Source: a virus
Length of the DNA stretch: 35,113 nt
IMG/VR virus record: IMGVR_UViG_3300032116_000700
Location: 1-35,113 of that record
Strand: one strand, 5' to 3'
Positions 22,809 through 30,650 of this stretch are shown one piece after another. The translations under genes were made by a program, and so were the position numbers. The notes below the pieces were generated by a model that saw nothing but the letters and a program-made list of their open reading frames with translations, searched no databases and was not told where the DNA came from. Every line of letters starts with the position of its first letter. The stretch's first letter is position 1.

Positions 22809-23354
22809 TCAGACCTTCGCTCTTTGTTGTAGAAGATAGAGGAAAGTTTCCAACTCGTTTGCTTGGGCGGCAAGCAAGTCATTTAGACCAAGGGGCAATT
22901 CGCCTGCTTCGTCAAGTCTGCTGAAAACATCAGATAGAAGGTCGTGATGACCTTGTAGAACTGTTAGACCTTCGCGAACTATTTGATCGGCTGGCTTATC
23001 AGTTAGACATTCCATTTGACCGAGAATTTCGGCTGCGGCTTGTGTAATGTGAACGGGGCAACCAAGTTCTTCTACTCCGGTGTTTCCAATAGCCTTCTCA
23101 ACAAGACCGTCAAACTGTGCTTCAAGGGCAGGATAAATGCCCCCAAAGAGGGTTGTGTGGTCGCCAGCAAAACCTACACCTTTGGTAAGGTTGTGAGCGC
23201 CGTGGAACCAAAGTTGAGCAGCACGAACCGAGGGAATCAACTGACCCATAGCCTCAACAAGCATAGAACTTTCTTCTACTACTGGTTCTTGGACCATAGC
23301 GGCTTCTACTTCTTCTTTGATAATTCTACGCAATTGTGATGCTGTAAGTTTCAT
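22809..23354 (-). CDS. Dps-like ferritin with phage-type N-terminal peptide
   Basis: The 181-aa protein contains a Dps/ferritin four-helix pattern with ferroxidase-type residues at family spacing: His54, His66 (12 apart), Asp82 (16 on) and Glu86 (4 on), against 12, 15 and 4 in E. coli Dps. Dps proteins form 12-mers that store iron and protect DNA from peroxide. The first 20 residues, MKLTASQLRRIIKEEVEAAM, match the short peptide found at the start of many phage virion-associated proteins, suggesting head targeting (inference). An ACTATTTATT motif lies 18 nt upstream, pointing to late expression. Confidence 0.75.
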   Translation of the reverse strand: MKLTASQLRRIIKEEVEAAMVQEPVVEESSMLVEAMGQLIPSVRAAQLWFHGAHNLTKGVGFAGDHTTLFGGIYPALEAQFDGLVEKAIGNTGVEELGCPVHITQAAAEILGQMECLTDKPADQIVREGLTVLQGHHDLLSDVFSRLDEAGELPLGLNDLLAAQANELETFLYLLQQRAKV

Positions 23355-23372
23355 TTGTTTCCCCTTAACACA

Positions 23373-23382
23373 AATAAATAGT
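23373..23382 (-). promoter_or_regulatory. ACTATTTATT motif upstream of the Dps-like gene
   Basis: Coding-strand motif 18 nt before ATG 23354. Its first two bases are the end of the terminator-like stem (23381-23411), so termination and re-initiation would be adjacent. Confidence 0.5.
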
Positions 23383-23411
23383 CCTTTCTACCCAAAATAG
23401 ATAGAAAGGAC
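23381..23411 (-). terminator. Terminator-like hairpin after nrdJ
   Basis: GTCCTTTCTA (23411-23402), an 11-nt loop, TAGAAAGGAC (23390-23381), then TATTTATTTG. The 10-bp stem is perfect but the U tract is interrupted. Confidence 0.55.
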
Positions 23412-23418
23412 ACATTTA

Positions 23419-24465
23419 TCACTTAACTTCGCAACCACCAGCGCCGCAAGCCACTTCGCCGGATAGATCGGTGTTATCGTCTACTTCGTGAACGTAGTTG
23501 AGGTCAATGGAGGTAAGCGTCTTCATTAGCCTTTCGTAAGTTTCTTCATCGCAGTCCTCAAATGGCGCTTGCTTGTAAGTGTGTTCAAACGCTGGAAGAA
23601 CAGACAGACCGTTATAGAATGCTCTGTTTTCCCACATCCACTCACCAACAACATCCCATTCATCACTCTTGATCGAAACAGTAGCAGAAACGTTGTGGGT
23701 GTTTTGACCCTTGCGGTGTCCTGCTTTGATCCAGCTTTGGCTTACCTTCTTTACTCTTGCGAGCAGATCAAGTGCGCTTTCTCCTCTTGTAATAGCTCCT
23801 TCTGGTGCCTTTTGAGGAACAGAAATAACGGCTGTGTCGTGAGGGCGGAAGAATTCATCTTCAATAAGTTCTGGATGACTTTGTGAAAGGTAAGAATAAA
23901 TGGCTTCATTCTTTCCAACACGAATGCGACGTAGGTAAGTGTCGCTGTGCCAAGCGTGAATGCCCGAAGAAGTTCCAAGAACAAGCGAGGTTGTGCCGGA
24001 AGGCTTGACGCAAGTGGTTCTTGCTGCTGGGTTGATCCCCAAAAGAGCCGCAACGCGGACATTTTCTTCTTTTACGACCTGTGCTGCCTTTTCCATGTCC
24101 AAAGAAAGGACTTTTCCAGAAGCAATTCCGGTCATTCCCACACCTATTAGAGCGTCCTTCTCGGTGGTTCTTTGCCAAACAGGGCGTAGGTAGTGGAAGT
24201 CGGTGTAGGACGCCTGTAAAGTGCCAATAAACGCGGCTGCGCGCACTCTATCTTCGTATTCTTCCTGGCTTTCCACATCGCTTACGTTCACTTCTGTTAG
24301 GTTGCAGAACTGGTAAGGGCGAAGGGCAATTTCGCAGTTGTGAACCAACAACTCATTAGCAAAAAAGTTATGGTTCTTTTTTACTTGAATGTCATAAACG
24401 TCTCTATTCTTTTCAATAGTTATACGCTTGATCTTGGTTCTTGTAATATTCGTAGTCGTTTCCAT
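23419..24465 (-). CDS. nrdJ: NrdJ C-terminal half fused to C-terminal split intein (IntC)
   Basis: The 348-aa product begins with a 43-residue IntC (24465-24337): TKIKRITIEKNRDVYDIQV...HNFFANELLVHN, with the terminal His-Asn and following Cys+1 of a splicing intein. From Cys44 it is class II ribonucleotide reductase: CEIALRPYQFCNLTEVN, TTCVKPSGTTSLVLG, SGIHAWHS and a C-terminal CGAGGCEVK redox tail. Trans-splicing with 25301-26542 would restore NPC-CEI at the active site. Spliced exteins total 617 residues. It starts at ATG 24465 with SD AAGGAG, 46 nt inside the endonuclease gene. Confidence 0.95.
   Translation of the reverse strand: METTTNITRTKIKRITIEKNRDVYDIQVKKNHNFFANELLVHNCEIALRPYQFCNLTEVNVSDVESQEEYEDRVRAAAFIGTLQASYTDFHYLRPVWQRTTEKDALIGVGMTGIASGKVLSLDMEKAAQVVKEENVRVAALLGINPAARTTCVKPSGTTSLVLGTSSGIHAWHSDTYLRRIRVGKNEAIYSYLSQSHPELIEDEFFRPHDTAVISVPQKAPEGAITRGESALDLLARVKKVSQSWIKAGHRKGQNTHNVSATVSIKSDEWDVVGEWMWENRAFYNGLSVLPAFEHTYKQAPFEDCDEETYERLMKTLTSIDLNYVHEVDDNTDLSGEVACGAGGCEVK
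24337..24465 (-). other. Split intein C-fragment (IntC)
   Basis: 43 codons, containing the block F/G-like sequence VYDIQV...NHNFFANELLVHN before Cys+1. It resembles the IntC of the NrdJ-type split inteins described from marine metagenomes. Confidence 0.93.
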
Positions 24466-25244
24466 TCTAATATCTCCTTATTATAGGTGGTGGTTATATA
24501 TGGTCCTATATCTCTTATTAGGACTATTTCTATATCCAGTCTTTTTGATAGTTCTTCTGTTTTTACTATCCCTCTATCCCAAAACCCTTTGATTTCAACT
24601 ATTTTCATCAAAGTTCCTTCTTCGTAGATAAAAAAGTCTGGTCTATACGTTGTTTTCTCAAGTTGGAAAGTTTGCTGTTCTACGTCCCATTCTATCGCAT
24701 GAGAGTCAAGCCACTTGGCATATATATATTCATATGTGCTACGAAGCCAAACAAACTTATTTCTTGTTCTGTTGAAGTAGTATCCCTGAATGCCTCGCGA
24801 GGTCTTATTAGTCTTTCTATGAAAGGTCTTAAACCAACCTGCTCTATTGTTATACAACGACTTCAGGTTTTCACTTCTTATTTCTTTTGTTTTGTTATAT
24901 ACTATATTTTTGCCTTTATTTATCTCTATACCAAGTATTGAAAAAAGAGTTCTTACTCTCGTTGGTGTCAAGTCTATCTTTTTGCCTATTGTTTTCAAAC
25001 CATACCCTTCACTATAAAGAGAAGATATAAAACTTTTAGCAAAACAATATTCGCTTGGATATATCCTACTAATATTGTTGATAATAAAACTTCTTTTGTT
25101 GCTTGCGCGGGCGGTATTGCCAAGTTCAGCGACTCTATTAGAAGCGTATATTTTGTACTCTTCTGCGAAGTCTTCTGGTATAAGTACGACTTTTCCTTTT
25201 TCGTGGTTGAGATATATTGTTCTTATCGCTTCTTCTATTTTCAT
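24420..25244 (-). CDS. Free-standing homing endonuclease, Vsr-like (fractured-gene family)
   Basis: The start is placed at ATG 25244; an upstream TTG at 25259 is in the hairpin arm and is less likely. The 274-aa protein has an N-terminal helical region with a helix-turn-helix-like SEGYGLKTIGKKIDLTPTRV (78-97). A C-terminal nuclease core follows: WLRSTYEYIYAKWLD (Glu172), YRPDFFIY (Asp203) and KIVEIKGFW (Glu217-x-Lys219), the Vsr/EDxHD-type arrangement of endonucleases found between split-intein gene halves. It would cut intein-less nrdJ alleles so that the cassette is copied in (family knowledge). The RBS lies in a 14-bp hairpin, implying controlled timing. Confidence 0.85.
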   Translation of the reverse strand: MKIEEAIRTIYLNHEKGKVVLIPEDFAEEYKIYASNRVAELGNTARASNKRSFIINNISRIYPSEYCFAKSFISSLYSEGYGLKTIGKKIDLTPTRVRTLFSILGIEINKGKNIVYNKTKEIRSENLKSLYNNRAGWFKTFHRKTNKTSRGIQGYYFNRTRNKFVWLRSTYEYIYAKWLDSHAIEWDVEQQTFQLEKTTYRPDFFIYEEGTLMKIVEIKGFWDRGIVKTEELSKRLDIEIVLIRDIGPYITTTYNKEILEWKRLRILQEPRSSV

Positions 25245-25245
25245 G

Positions 25246-25295
25246 TTTGCGGGCTCCAACCCTTACATTATAAATAGTTTATTGGAGCCCGCAAA
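25246..25295 (-). promoter_or_regulatory. 14-bp perfect inverted repeat before the homing endonuclease, motif in loop
   Basis: TTTGCGGGCTCCAA (25295-25282), a 22-nt loop containing ACTATTTATAATG, then TTGGAGCCCGCAAA (25259-25246), followed at once by CATG. The GGAG ribosome site lies in the 3' arm. No U tract follows, so it is not a terminator. Read-through RNA from the nrdJ operon should be silent for the endonuclease. Confidence 0.75.
25269..25278 (-). promoter_or_regulatory. ACTATTTATA motif in the hairpin loop
   Basis: Coding strand ACTATTTATAAT, matching the late-type motif and also containing a -10-like TATAAT. A transcript starting just downstream would lack the left arm of the hairpin. 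Confidence 0.5.
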
Positions 25296-25300
25296 GATAC

Positions 25301-26542
25301 TCATTCAATAGAAAGTAGTATATCTTCTTCTGTCAAGTGTGCTGCTTCAACATATCCCCTATTCTCTGTGAATACTCTATGGTCGGGAGTTAGAATGAGG
25401 ACTTGGCCGCTTTCTGTTTCGATCCTGATAACATCAGCGTCTTCTCTCGTCATGGCTGCTTCTTCTACTGGTTGTAGTTCAAGACTACAAGTTGTTTCAT
25501 CGTAAGAAAGCACGCTGATCGATTCGCCACTCTCAACCCTTTCAACCAACTCACGCATAGTCATTTGACCAACGTTTGTTGTAATGAGGGTGTCTCCGTC
25601 AACGCAACATGGGTTCGTTCCCCAGTCCTTATCATTGTTTAGATAAATGCCTGGCTCTCCTGAACCGCTCTCACGAATGCGGGTCCAAAGGTCCATAAAG
25701 TAAGCCTTATCGATCTTGTGGCGAAGAAGAACGGCAGAGTTGTTAGCACGACCGCGTTGTGGGTTGGTTTCCCACCAGTTGCCCGACTTACAAGCGATCA
25801 TTTCATCGTCGTCAGCAGAGAACAAAGAAATAAGAGCAGCGCGGCGAATGCCGCCAGCAAGCACGGCATCTGCGATGTGGCACATAATGTCGTGTGACTC
25901 AATAGGAGTTAGTTTCTCTCCGTCCTTCTTTGTGTTTAGAATTCCGTCAATCTTGACCAAGCACTCAATAAGAGGCTGTGGTCCTGGTGCTTTACCGCCT
26001 GACGTAACCAAACGGGCACCCTTGGGGCGAATGTCCGAGAAGTCAAAGCGAACGCGGCTTGAACCTCTGAAATAGGACTGAATAAGAATGCGAACAGCAT
26101 CAGCCCAGCCTTCAATAGAATCGCCAACAAGGAAACGCTTTTCACGACCAGAAGGACGGCGGATCTCTGGTAGTTTCTCAACGTGATGCTTTTGGACCGA
26201 GAAACCTACGCCAGTTCCACCAAGAAGCAAGAACATTGCTTCGGAGAAAGAACGCAGATCATCAATAGGCATGTAAGCGCAGTTGAAAATGCGGTTTGGT
26301 GCGATCTCAATTGGCTTGCCGCCAAACTGCATAGAACGCATAGATGGAAGAACCTTGCGATCAAAGACGGCTTGATAGGCTCCTCTGATCTGTTCTTCAA
26401 GGTGAGGATAACGCTTAACGTGCATTTGGACGTTTCGCTCTGTAATTTCCTCAAATGTTTCGCGACGGTACTCTTCTGGGAGGTAGCGCGCATATTTCAT
26501 GTGAGTTGTGATATCCGATAGGATCTTAGATGCTAGGTTCAT
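25301..26542 (-). CDS. nrdJ: NrdJ N-terminal half fused to N-terminal split intein (IntN)
   Basis: Residues 1-312 are the N-terminal part of B12-dependent (class II) ribonucleotide reductase: LPSMRSMQFGGKPI, FNCAYMPI, GGTGVGFSVQKH, SYFRGSSRVRFDFSDIRPKGA and GGIRRAALIS, ending GEPGIYLNNDKDWGTNPC. The next 101 residues are IntN: Cys1 with CVDGDTLITT, TPDHRVFTENRGY (block B with the TxxH-type His) and a stop after ILLSIE. The break falls between N-P-C and C-E-I, inside the substrate-binding Asn-Cys-Glu active-site motif, so the enzyme needs splicing. It overlaps the helicase gene by 17 nt. Confidence 0.96.
   Translation of the reverse strand: MNLASKILSDITTHMKYARYLPEEYRRETFEEITERNVQMHVKRYPHLEEQIRGAYQAVFDRKVLPSMRSMQFGGKPIEIAPNRIFNCAYMPIDDLRSFSEAMFLLLGGTGVGFSVQKHHVEKLPEIRRPSGREKRFLVGDSIEGWADAVRILIQSYFRGSSRVRFDFSDIRPKGARLVTSGGKAPGPQPLIECLVKIDGILNTKKDGEKLTPIESHDIMCHIADAVLAGGIRRAALISLFSADDDEMIACKSGNWWETNPQRGRANNSAVLLRHKIDKAYFMDLWTRIRESGSGEPGIYLNNDKDWGTNPCCVDGDTLITTNVGQMTMRELVERVESGESISVLSYDETTCSLELQPVEEAAMTREDADVIRIETESGQVLILTPDHRVFTENRGYVEAAHLTEEDILLSIE
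25304..25606 (-). other. Split intein N-fragment (IntN)
   Basis: 101 codons from Cys1 (25606-25604) to the residue before the stop, containing intein blocks A (CVDGDTLI) and B (LTPDHRVFT). It has no endonuclease domain of its own. Confidence 0.94.
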
Positions 26543-27947
26543 TTTGTGAGTTCTCCGTTGTTTTTGCTCTGATAGATTGTCTAAACTTTTTGTATTTTTC
26601 TTTGATTCGCAACGCTTGGTCTTTCGCTGTTAGGTTGGTAGTTCCACCAAGTGAAAGAGGGTCTTGGCTTGTGTTGGGTGGCCTCATAGTGATACTCACA
26701 TTTCTTGTGTGCATATTCACAGGGAATACAAGACCGTCAGGACCAAACCGATTTTTAGCGACAAAGATTCTGCCTGTATTGTTTTGCTTGTCTTCAACCG
26801 TTCTGGAAACAGTCAAAATCAAATCTGCGACGAAGCACTTTGAGAAGGCTTCGGAAATTGATTCAATCGTGATTACCTCGGCGTTCAAGCCGGAACGGTT
26901 AGTTTGTGAAGCAGTCCAAACGGGACAATGGAATTCTTGTGCTAAACCTCTTAGACCTTCATAAATGGATTCAAGTTCGTTTCTCTTCTCTTTCTCTCTG
27001 GTAACTGGTTTTAGTAGGTCACCGTAATCAACCACAACCATATCAACTTTTGTTCCCTTCGCTCGCAACCTTTCAAGGTGAGAATGAAGTGTGTTTACGC
27101 TGGCTGACTTGGTGGGGTATTCTTTGATAATTAGTGCCCCCTTTACGTCTTCAACCGTTTCACGAATCAAATCTTTATGATCCATAAGTTCTGAAAGTGG
27201 GATCTGGGTAATACAACTGTCGTATCTTTGAGCGATGGTTGTGTCCGAAAGTTCCAAAGTGTAGTGAACTACTGTCTTTCCTTGCTTTACAGCCTCGGAT
27301 CCCAAGTGAACGAGAACCATTGACTTACCGGCACCTGTTGGAGCAATAACTACGCCCAACTCTCCATTACCAACACCGCCTCCGGTGATCTGGTCGATCT
27401 CACCCCAGGCAGTACTAACAGGGTTTCTTGCTTTCAATTCAAAGCGACGTTCAAAGTCTTTTAGATAGTCATAGCCAAAATCGCTGGAAGCACCAAGACG
27501 AATTGCATCACTAATCAACTTTGAGATTTCATCAAAAGAAGAAGAATTGATTAGTTTAGCGGACTTGATCATAACTTCTTTTAGTTTCTGCTTTTTACAG
27601 AAATCAAGCGAAGTGTCTTTGATAAACTCTGCACCTTCAATCTCTTCTTTGGCAAATACTCTTGCGACGAAATCTACAACTTGTCTCTTGGTTGCGTCGT
27701 TCTCTTCGTTTAGACCAGACTTGATAATAGTCACCATAGTCTTACGACTTGGGTGAATTTTGTATTTCGTTCTATGCTCAACGATCTTCTCAACAAAAAC
27801 GCGAAGATACTTCAATTCCAAAAAGTTTGGATCGAATACTTCAAGAATTTGATCTGCGAATGGACGATCATCAAGAATCAAGCTGCATAGGTCTTCTTGG
27901 AAACTTTTGCCGTATTGTGCGAAGTTTACCTGTTTCTGTTCCAACAT
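26526..27947 (-). CDS. DnaB-type replicative helicase (T4 gp41-like)
   Basis: The 473-aa RecA-fold hexameric helicase would unwind DNA at the phage replication fork. Walker A is APTGAGKS (202-209), Walker B VDMVVVDYGDLL, motif H3 WTASQTNRSG, and the arginine-finger segment is FVAKNRFGPDG. The N-terminal 150 residues form the helical domain that usually meets primase. Related phage gp41 genes can carry split inteins; this copy is uninterrupted. It starts at ATG 27947, has its own promoter and overlaps nrdJ. Confidence 0.95.
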   Translation of the reverse strand: MLEQKQVNFAQYGKSFQEDLCSLILDDRPFADQILEVFDPNFLELKYLRVFVEKIVEHRTKYKIHPSRKTMVTIIKSGLNEENDATKRQVVDFVARVFAKEEIEGAEFIKDTSLDFCKKQKLKEVMIKSAKLINSSSFDEISKLISDAIRLGASSDFGYDYLKDFERRFELKARNPVSTAWGEIDQITGGGVGNGELGVVIAPTGAGKSMVLVHLGSEAVKQGKTVVHYTLELSDTTIAQRYDSCITQIPLSELMDHKDLIRETVEDVKGALIIKEYPTKSASVNTLHSHLERLRAKGTKVDMVVVDYGDLLKPVTREKEKRNELESIYEGLRGLAQEFHCPVWTASQTNRSGLNAEVITIESISEAFSKCFVADLILTVSRTVEDKQNNTGRIFVAKNRFGPDGLVFPVNMHTRNVSITMRPPNTSQDPLSLGGTTNLTAKDQALRIKEKYKKFRQSIRAKTTENSQNEPSI

Positions 27948-27974
27948 CAGCTTACCTTCTCTTTGTGGACTATC

Positions 27975-28003
27975 ATAATAACCTCGTCACTCTTGTCCGT
28001 CAA
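27975..28003 (-). promoter_or_regulatory. Sigma70-type promoter of the helicase-nrdJ operon
   Basis: TTGACG (28003-27998), a 17-bp spacer and TATTAT (27980-27975). It is partly inside the 3' end of the exonuclease gene, which stops at 27987. Confidence 0.78.
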
Positions 28004-28979
28004 CCACTTTCTTATTGCTTGTTGAGATGCGACGGAGGCTGGAAGTAATGTCCGACCAGTCAAAGGCCGGGAATCCGTTCTTGTAAGAAAGAGTTTTCAA
28101 GTTTGTAATGTTGAGGTCAAACTCAAAGTTCTCAAAAACATAATCGATCTTACTGCGACCTTGCGGTGAAATGGAAGGAGGAGTAAGGTTCATAATCTTA
28201 TAGTTATCTCTCACAAGGTCAGCATTAGAGACAATGTTCTTATAAGTAGCTTGCTTTTGGTCTGCTTCCTCACAATAACGAATAACGTCTTCCAGATAAT
28301 GCTCTTGGTCTTCCTTCAAGAAAGAAAGACGCTTTGCGATGGTTGGAAGGCCGATTCCAGAGACACCTGGGAGACTATCGGACTTATCGCCAGCAATAGC
28401 GCGAGCAACGGCAAAGTTCTTGGGAGAAATGCCGAACTCTTCAATAACATTCTTGCTTGTGTGAATTTGCTTCTGGATAGGACGGAAAAGAACCGTTTCA
28501 TTATCCAGAAGTTGGAGGAAGTCCTTATCAGAAGAAACAATAACCTTCTGCCACCCAGCATAATAGGAATGCTTTGCGACGTAAGAAATAATGTCGTCTG
28601 CCTCAACAGAGTCAAGAACAAACTGCATAATAGGCATTTCGTTTAGAATTTCAAGCAAAAGAGAATGCTGCCAAACCTTATTTTGCTTTTCGGTTTGCTC
28701 GTCCATTCCGTCAACTTGGAAGTTCTTCTTGATCGGCTTACGACCTGACTTGTACTCCTTGATAAGTTCGCGGCGTCGTTGAGAACCGCCGGGACCGTCC
28801 CAACAAATAACGACCTGGGTAGGCTTCATTTCGCGGAACAACTTGTTTAGCATTCCAATAAACCCGACAACTCCACCAACAGGGTTTCCGTTGCTGGTCA
28901 TAGAGGGGTTCACGATGTAGGCTCGGAGATACATATTCAGACCATCGATAATCAGAACACGCTTGTTTTCATCAGTCAT
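27987..28979 (-). CDS. 5'-3' exonuclease/flap endonuclease (T4 RNase H, Pol I N-domain type)
   Basis: The start is ATG 28979, overlapping the deaminase stop by 8 nt; a longer frame upstream is only the shadow of the deaminase. The 330 aa carry the FEN-family acid clusters: LIIDGLNMYLRAY, VICWDGPGGSQRRR, SVEADDIISY, VSSDKDFLQLL, and the helix-3-turn-helix GDKSDSLPGVSGIGLPTIAKRL. It removes RNA primers and flaps. The family A polymerase at 32577-33758 lacks this domain, so the two may work together (inference). Confidence 0.93.
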   Translation of the reverse strand: MTDENKRVLIIDGLNMYLRAYIVNPSMTSNGNPVGGVVGFIGMLNKLFREMKPTQVVICWDGPGGSQRRRELIKEYKSGRKPIKKNFQVDGMDEQTEKQNKVWQHSLLLEILNEMPIMQFVLDSVEADDIISYVAKHSYYAGWQKVIVSSDKDFLQLLDNETVLFRPIQKQIHTSKNVIEEFGISPKNFAVARAIAGDKSDSLPGVSGIGLPTIAKRLSFLKEDQEHYLEDVIRYCEEADQKQATYKNIVSNADLVRDNYKIMNLTPPSISPQGRSKIDYVFENFEFDLNITNLKTLSYKNGFPAFDWSDITSSLRRISTSNKKVVDGQE

Positions 28980-29439
28980 TAGCAGTTTCCTTCTTTTGGG
29001 GTTGGCGGGTTTGGTAGAAAAGGTCTTCTTCGGTAAGTCCAGTATTGAGCTTGATAGTAGCAACGTGTTCGTCGTCAATGGTATAAACAACCTTCTTGAT
29101 CCCAACGTGTTCCATAACGCGGAGACACATAGGACAAGGCTTGGAAAGCCGGAACTCGCTCTTCTTACCAACGCGAGCAACATACATAACGGCTCCGTCA
29201 GTAACGTCGCGAGCAATTCCAAGAACAGCACCAACCTCGGCGTGCTGCGTGGCGTGACCGCATTGATGGTTCCTGAAACGATTCGCCCACCAAACGGAAC
29301 GTAGATCATTACAGGAAGTGTTGATGATAGAACCGCCCTTCACAAGAACGGCTCCGTGCCGGTAATCCGGCGAATCGGAACTAACCGCAATTCGCTTGGC
29401 AAGTTCCAAGTAACGCTTCTGTCGCTTCGTCAAACTCAT
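28972..29439 (-). CDS. Deoxycytidylate/cytidine deaminase family protein
   Basis: The 155-aa zinc-dependent deaminase has the first Zn ligand and proton shuttle in TQHAEVGAVLG and the other two Cys in KPCPMCLRVM. HGAVLVKGGSII at the start and VVYTIDDE near the end match the CDA fold. dCMP to dUMP conversion is likely because ThyX and dUTPase are present, but substrate choice cannot be read from sequence. The SD GAGGG of ATG 29439 is in a 12-bp hairpin. Confidence 0.9.
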   Translation of the reverse strand: MSLTKRQKRYLELAKRIAVSSDSPDYRHGAVLVKGGSIINTSCNDLRSVWWANRFRNHQCGHATQHAEVGAVLGIARDVTDGAVMYVARVGKKSEFRLSKPCPMCLRVMEHVGIKKVVYTIDDEHVATIKLNTGLTEEDLFYQTRQPQKKETAND

Positions 29440-29443
29440 AAAG

Positions 29444-29489
29444 ACTAAAACCCTCTTACGCTTCTATAATAGCGCAGGAGGGCTTTAGT
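29444..29489 (-). promoter_or_regulatory. Inverted repeat hiding the deaminase SD, promoter -10 in loop
   Basis: ACTAAAGCCCTC (29489-29478) pairs with GAGGGTTTTAGT (29455-29444): 12 bp with one G-U. The loop contains TATTAT. Confidence 0.65.
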
Positions 29490-29494
29490 GGCAA
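29466..29494 (-). promoter_or_regulatory. Sigma70-type promoter of the deaminase-exonuclease operon
   Basis: TTGCCA (29494-29489), a 17-bp spacer and TATTAT (29471-29466). A better TTGACA (29509-29504) overlaps the recA stop but is too far away (32 bp). Confidence 0.72.
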
Positions 29495-29505
29495 CCGGAA
29501 AGTTG

Positions 29506-30639
29506 TCAAGACGCTGTTTCGTCTTCTTCCAGATCAACATCGTAATATGCTTTCGGATCTCCCTCACGGGATTCAAACTTCAAGATTACTTCCTCTTCCA
29601 TAAGTTGCAAAACTCGATCTCTGAACTTTGCGTCTTGTAGTTTCTCGGACCAATGCGCTCCCTGGAACTTCTCTTTTGAGCCGTCTTCGTAGACGAGAGA
29701 ATACCAAGCGCCGCTTTGTTCTAAGTGCTTTGAGGACTTGACTGCGTTGAACCAACTTTCTTCATCTTGGATCTTTGATGATCCGCCAGCCCAAAGAATC
29801 TTGAAAGTACATTCACGGTTCAAAGAACCGAAACGGGACTTCTTGATCTTGGCCTTAACCTCTGAACCAACTTGATAACCTCTTTCGTCAAGAATAAAAG
29901 AGTCCTTTGCTTTACGACCTGTTAGCCAAATGCGTAGTGAATAAGCATAAGCGGGTGCTTTACCACCTGGGGTAAAGTAAGGATCGGTCAGTAGTTCTGC
30001 TCTATTAGACGTAATGTTGGTCTTTAACTGATTGAGGATGAGTAGAGTTGATTGTGTGTTCGCAATCGGAATAGTGAGTTTTGAGAATGCCCTTGATAGG
30101 ATTCTTGGTTTCATAGCCATAGACGACATAGGATCAAATGAACCTTCTACGTCCGCTGCTGCTGGTGTGTTAGCCAGCGAATCCCAGATAAAGAACATAG
30201 AGCCGTTATTAGCGGTCAATAGTTCCTCAATAGTTTCCAAAACAAACTCTGTTGTTGTTGCCTGAATGTAAAGTAGTTTTGATAAGTCACAACCGGTCGA
30301 TTCCAAGAAGTCTGGATCTACTGCTGATTCCGAATCAAAATAAACTACGTCCATTCCCTTTGCCATAGCATTAGCGGCGATCTGTGCCGCCATGTAGGAC
30401 TTGCCGGTTCCTTCCAAACCAGCGATCTCTGTGATTTTACCAACCGGAATTCCAGCTAACTTACCACGACAAATAATAGAATCAAGCCAACGAGAACCAG
30501 TTGAGATCCAATCGGTTACTTCTGTTGGGTTATCTTTTGTTAGGTCGTGTGCTACTTCCTGTCCGTATTTCTTATTGACGAGGTTTCGCATATCAGCGAT
30601 GGATAGTTTGCCCGGTTTGGTTTCATTTTTTCGGGCCAT
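29506..30639 (-). CDS. RecA/UvsX-type recombinase
   Basis: The 377-aa protein would form filaments on ssDNA for strand exchange and recombination-dependent replication. Walker A is GLEGTGKS (74-81), Walker B MFFIWDSLAN, the L2-region strand LLILNQLKTNI, and TPGGKAPAYAYSLRIWL matches the RecA core. The acidic C-terminus (DVDLEEDETAS) is typical. It has no obvious own promoter: it follows the small membrane-protein gene after 11 nt with SD GGAG. Confidence 0.95.
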   Translation of the reverse strand: MARKNETKPGKLSIADMRNLVNKKYGQEVAHDLTKDNPTEVTDWISTGSRWLDSIICRGKLAGIPVGKITEIAGLEGTGKSYMAAQIAANAMAKGMDVVYFDSESAVDPDFLESTGCDLSKLLYIQATTTEFVLETIEELLTANNGSMFFIWDSLANTPAAADVEGSFDPMSSMAMKPRILSRAFSKLTIPIANTQSTLLILNQLKTNITSNRAELLTDPYFTPGGKAPAYAYSLRIWLTGRKAKDSFILDERGYQVGSEVKAKIKKSRFGSLNRECTFKILWAGGSSKIQDEESWFNAVKSSKHLEQSGAWYSLVYEDGSKEKFQGAHWSEKLQDAKFRDRVLQLMEEEVILKFESREGDPKAYYDVDLEEDETAS

Positions 30640-30650
30640 TAAAACTCCAT

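Noticed and set aside
24480-24485. TATAAT upstream of the NrdJ C-terminal half
   Set aside because: It sits directly on the SD AAGGAG, so a transcript from it would lose the ribosome site, and no -35 box is found at 17 bp.
28980-29309. N-terminal extension of the exonuclease frame
   Set aside because: It lies antiphase over the deaminase gene, which has clear zinc motifs; the exonuclease starts MTDENKRVLIIDG at 28979.
29504-29509. Perfect TTGACA at the end of recA
   Set aside because: It is 32 bp from the nearest -10 box; TTGCCA at 29489-29494 has the correct 17-bp spacing.
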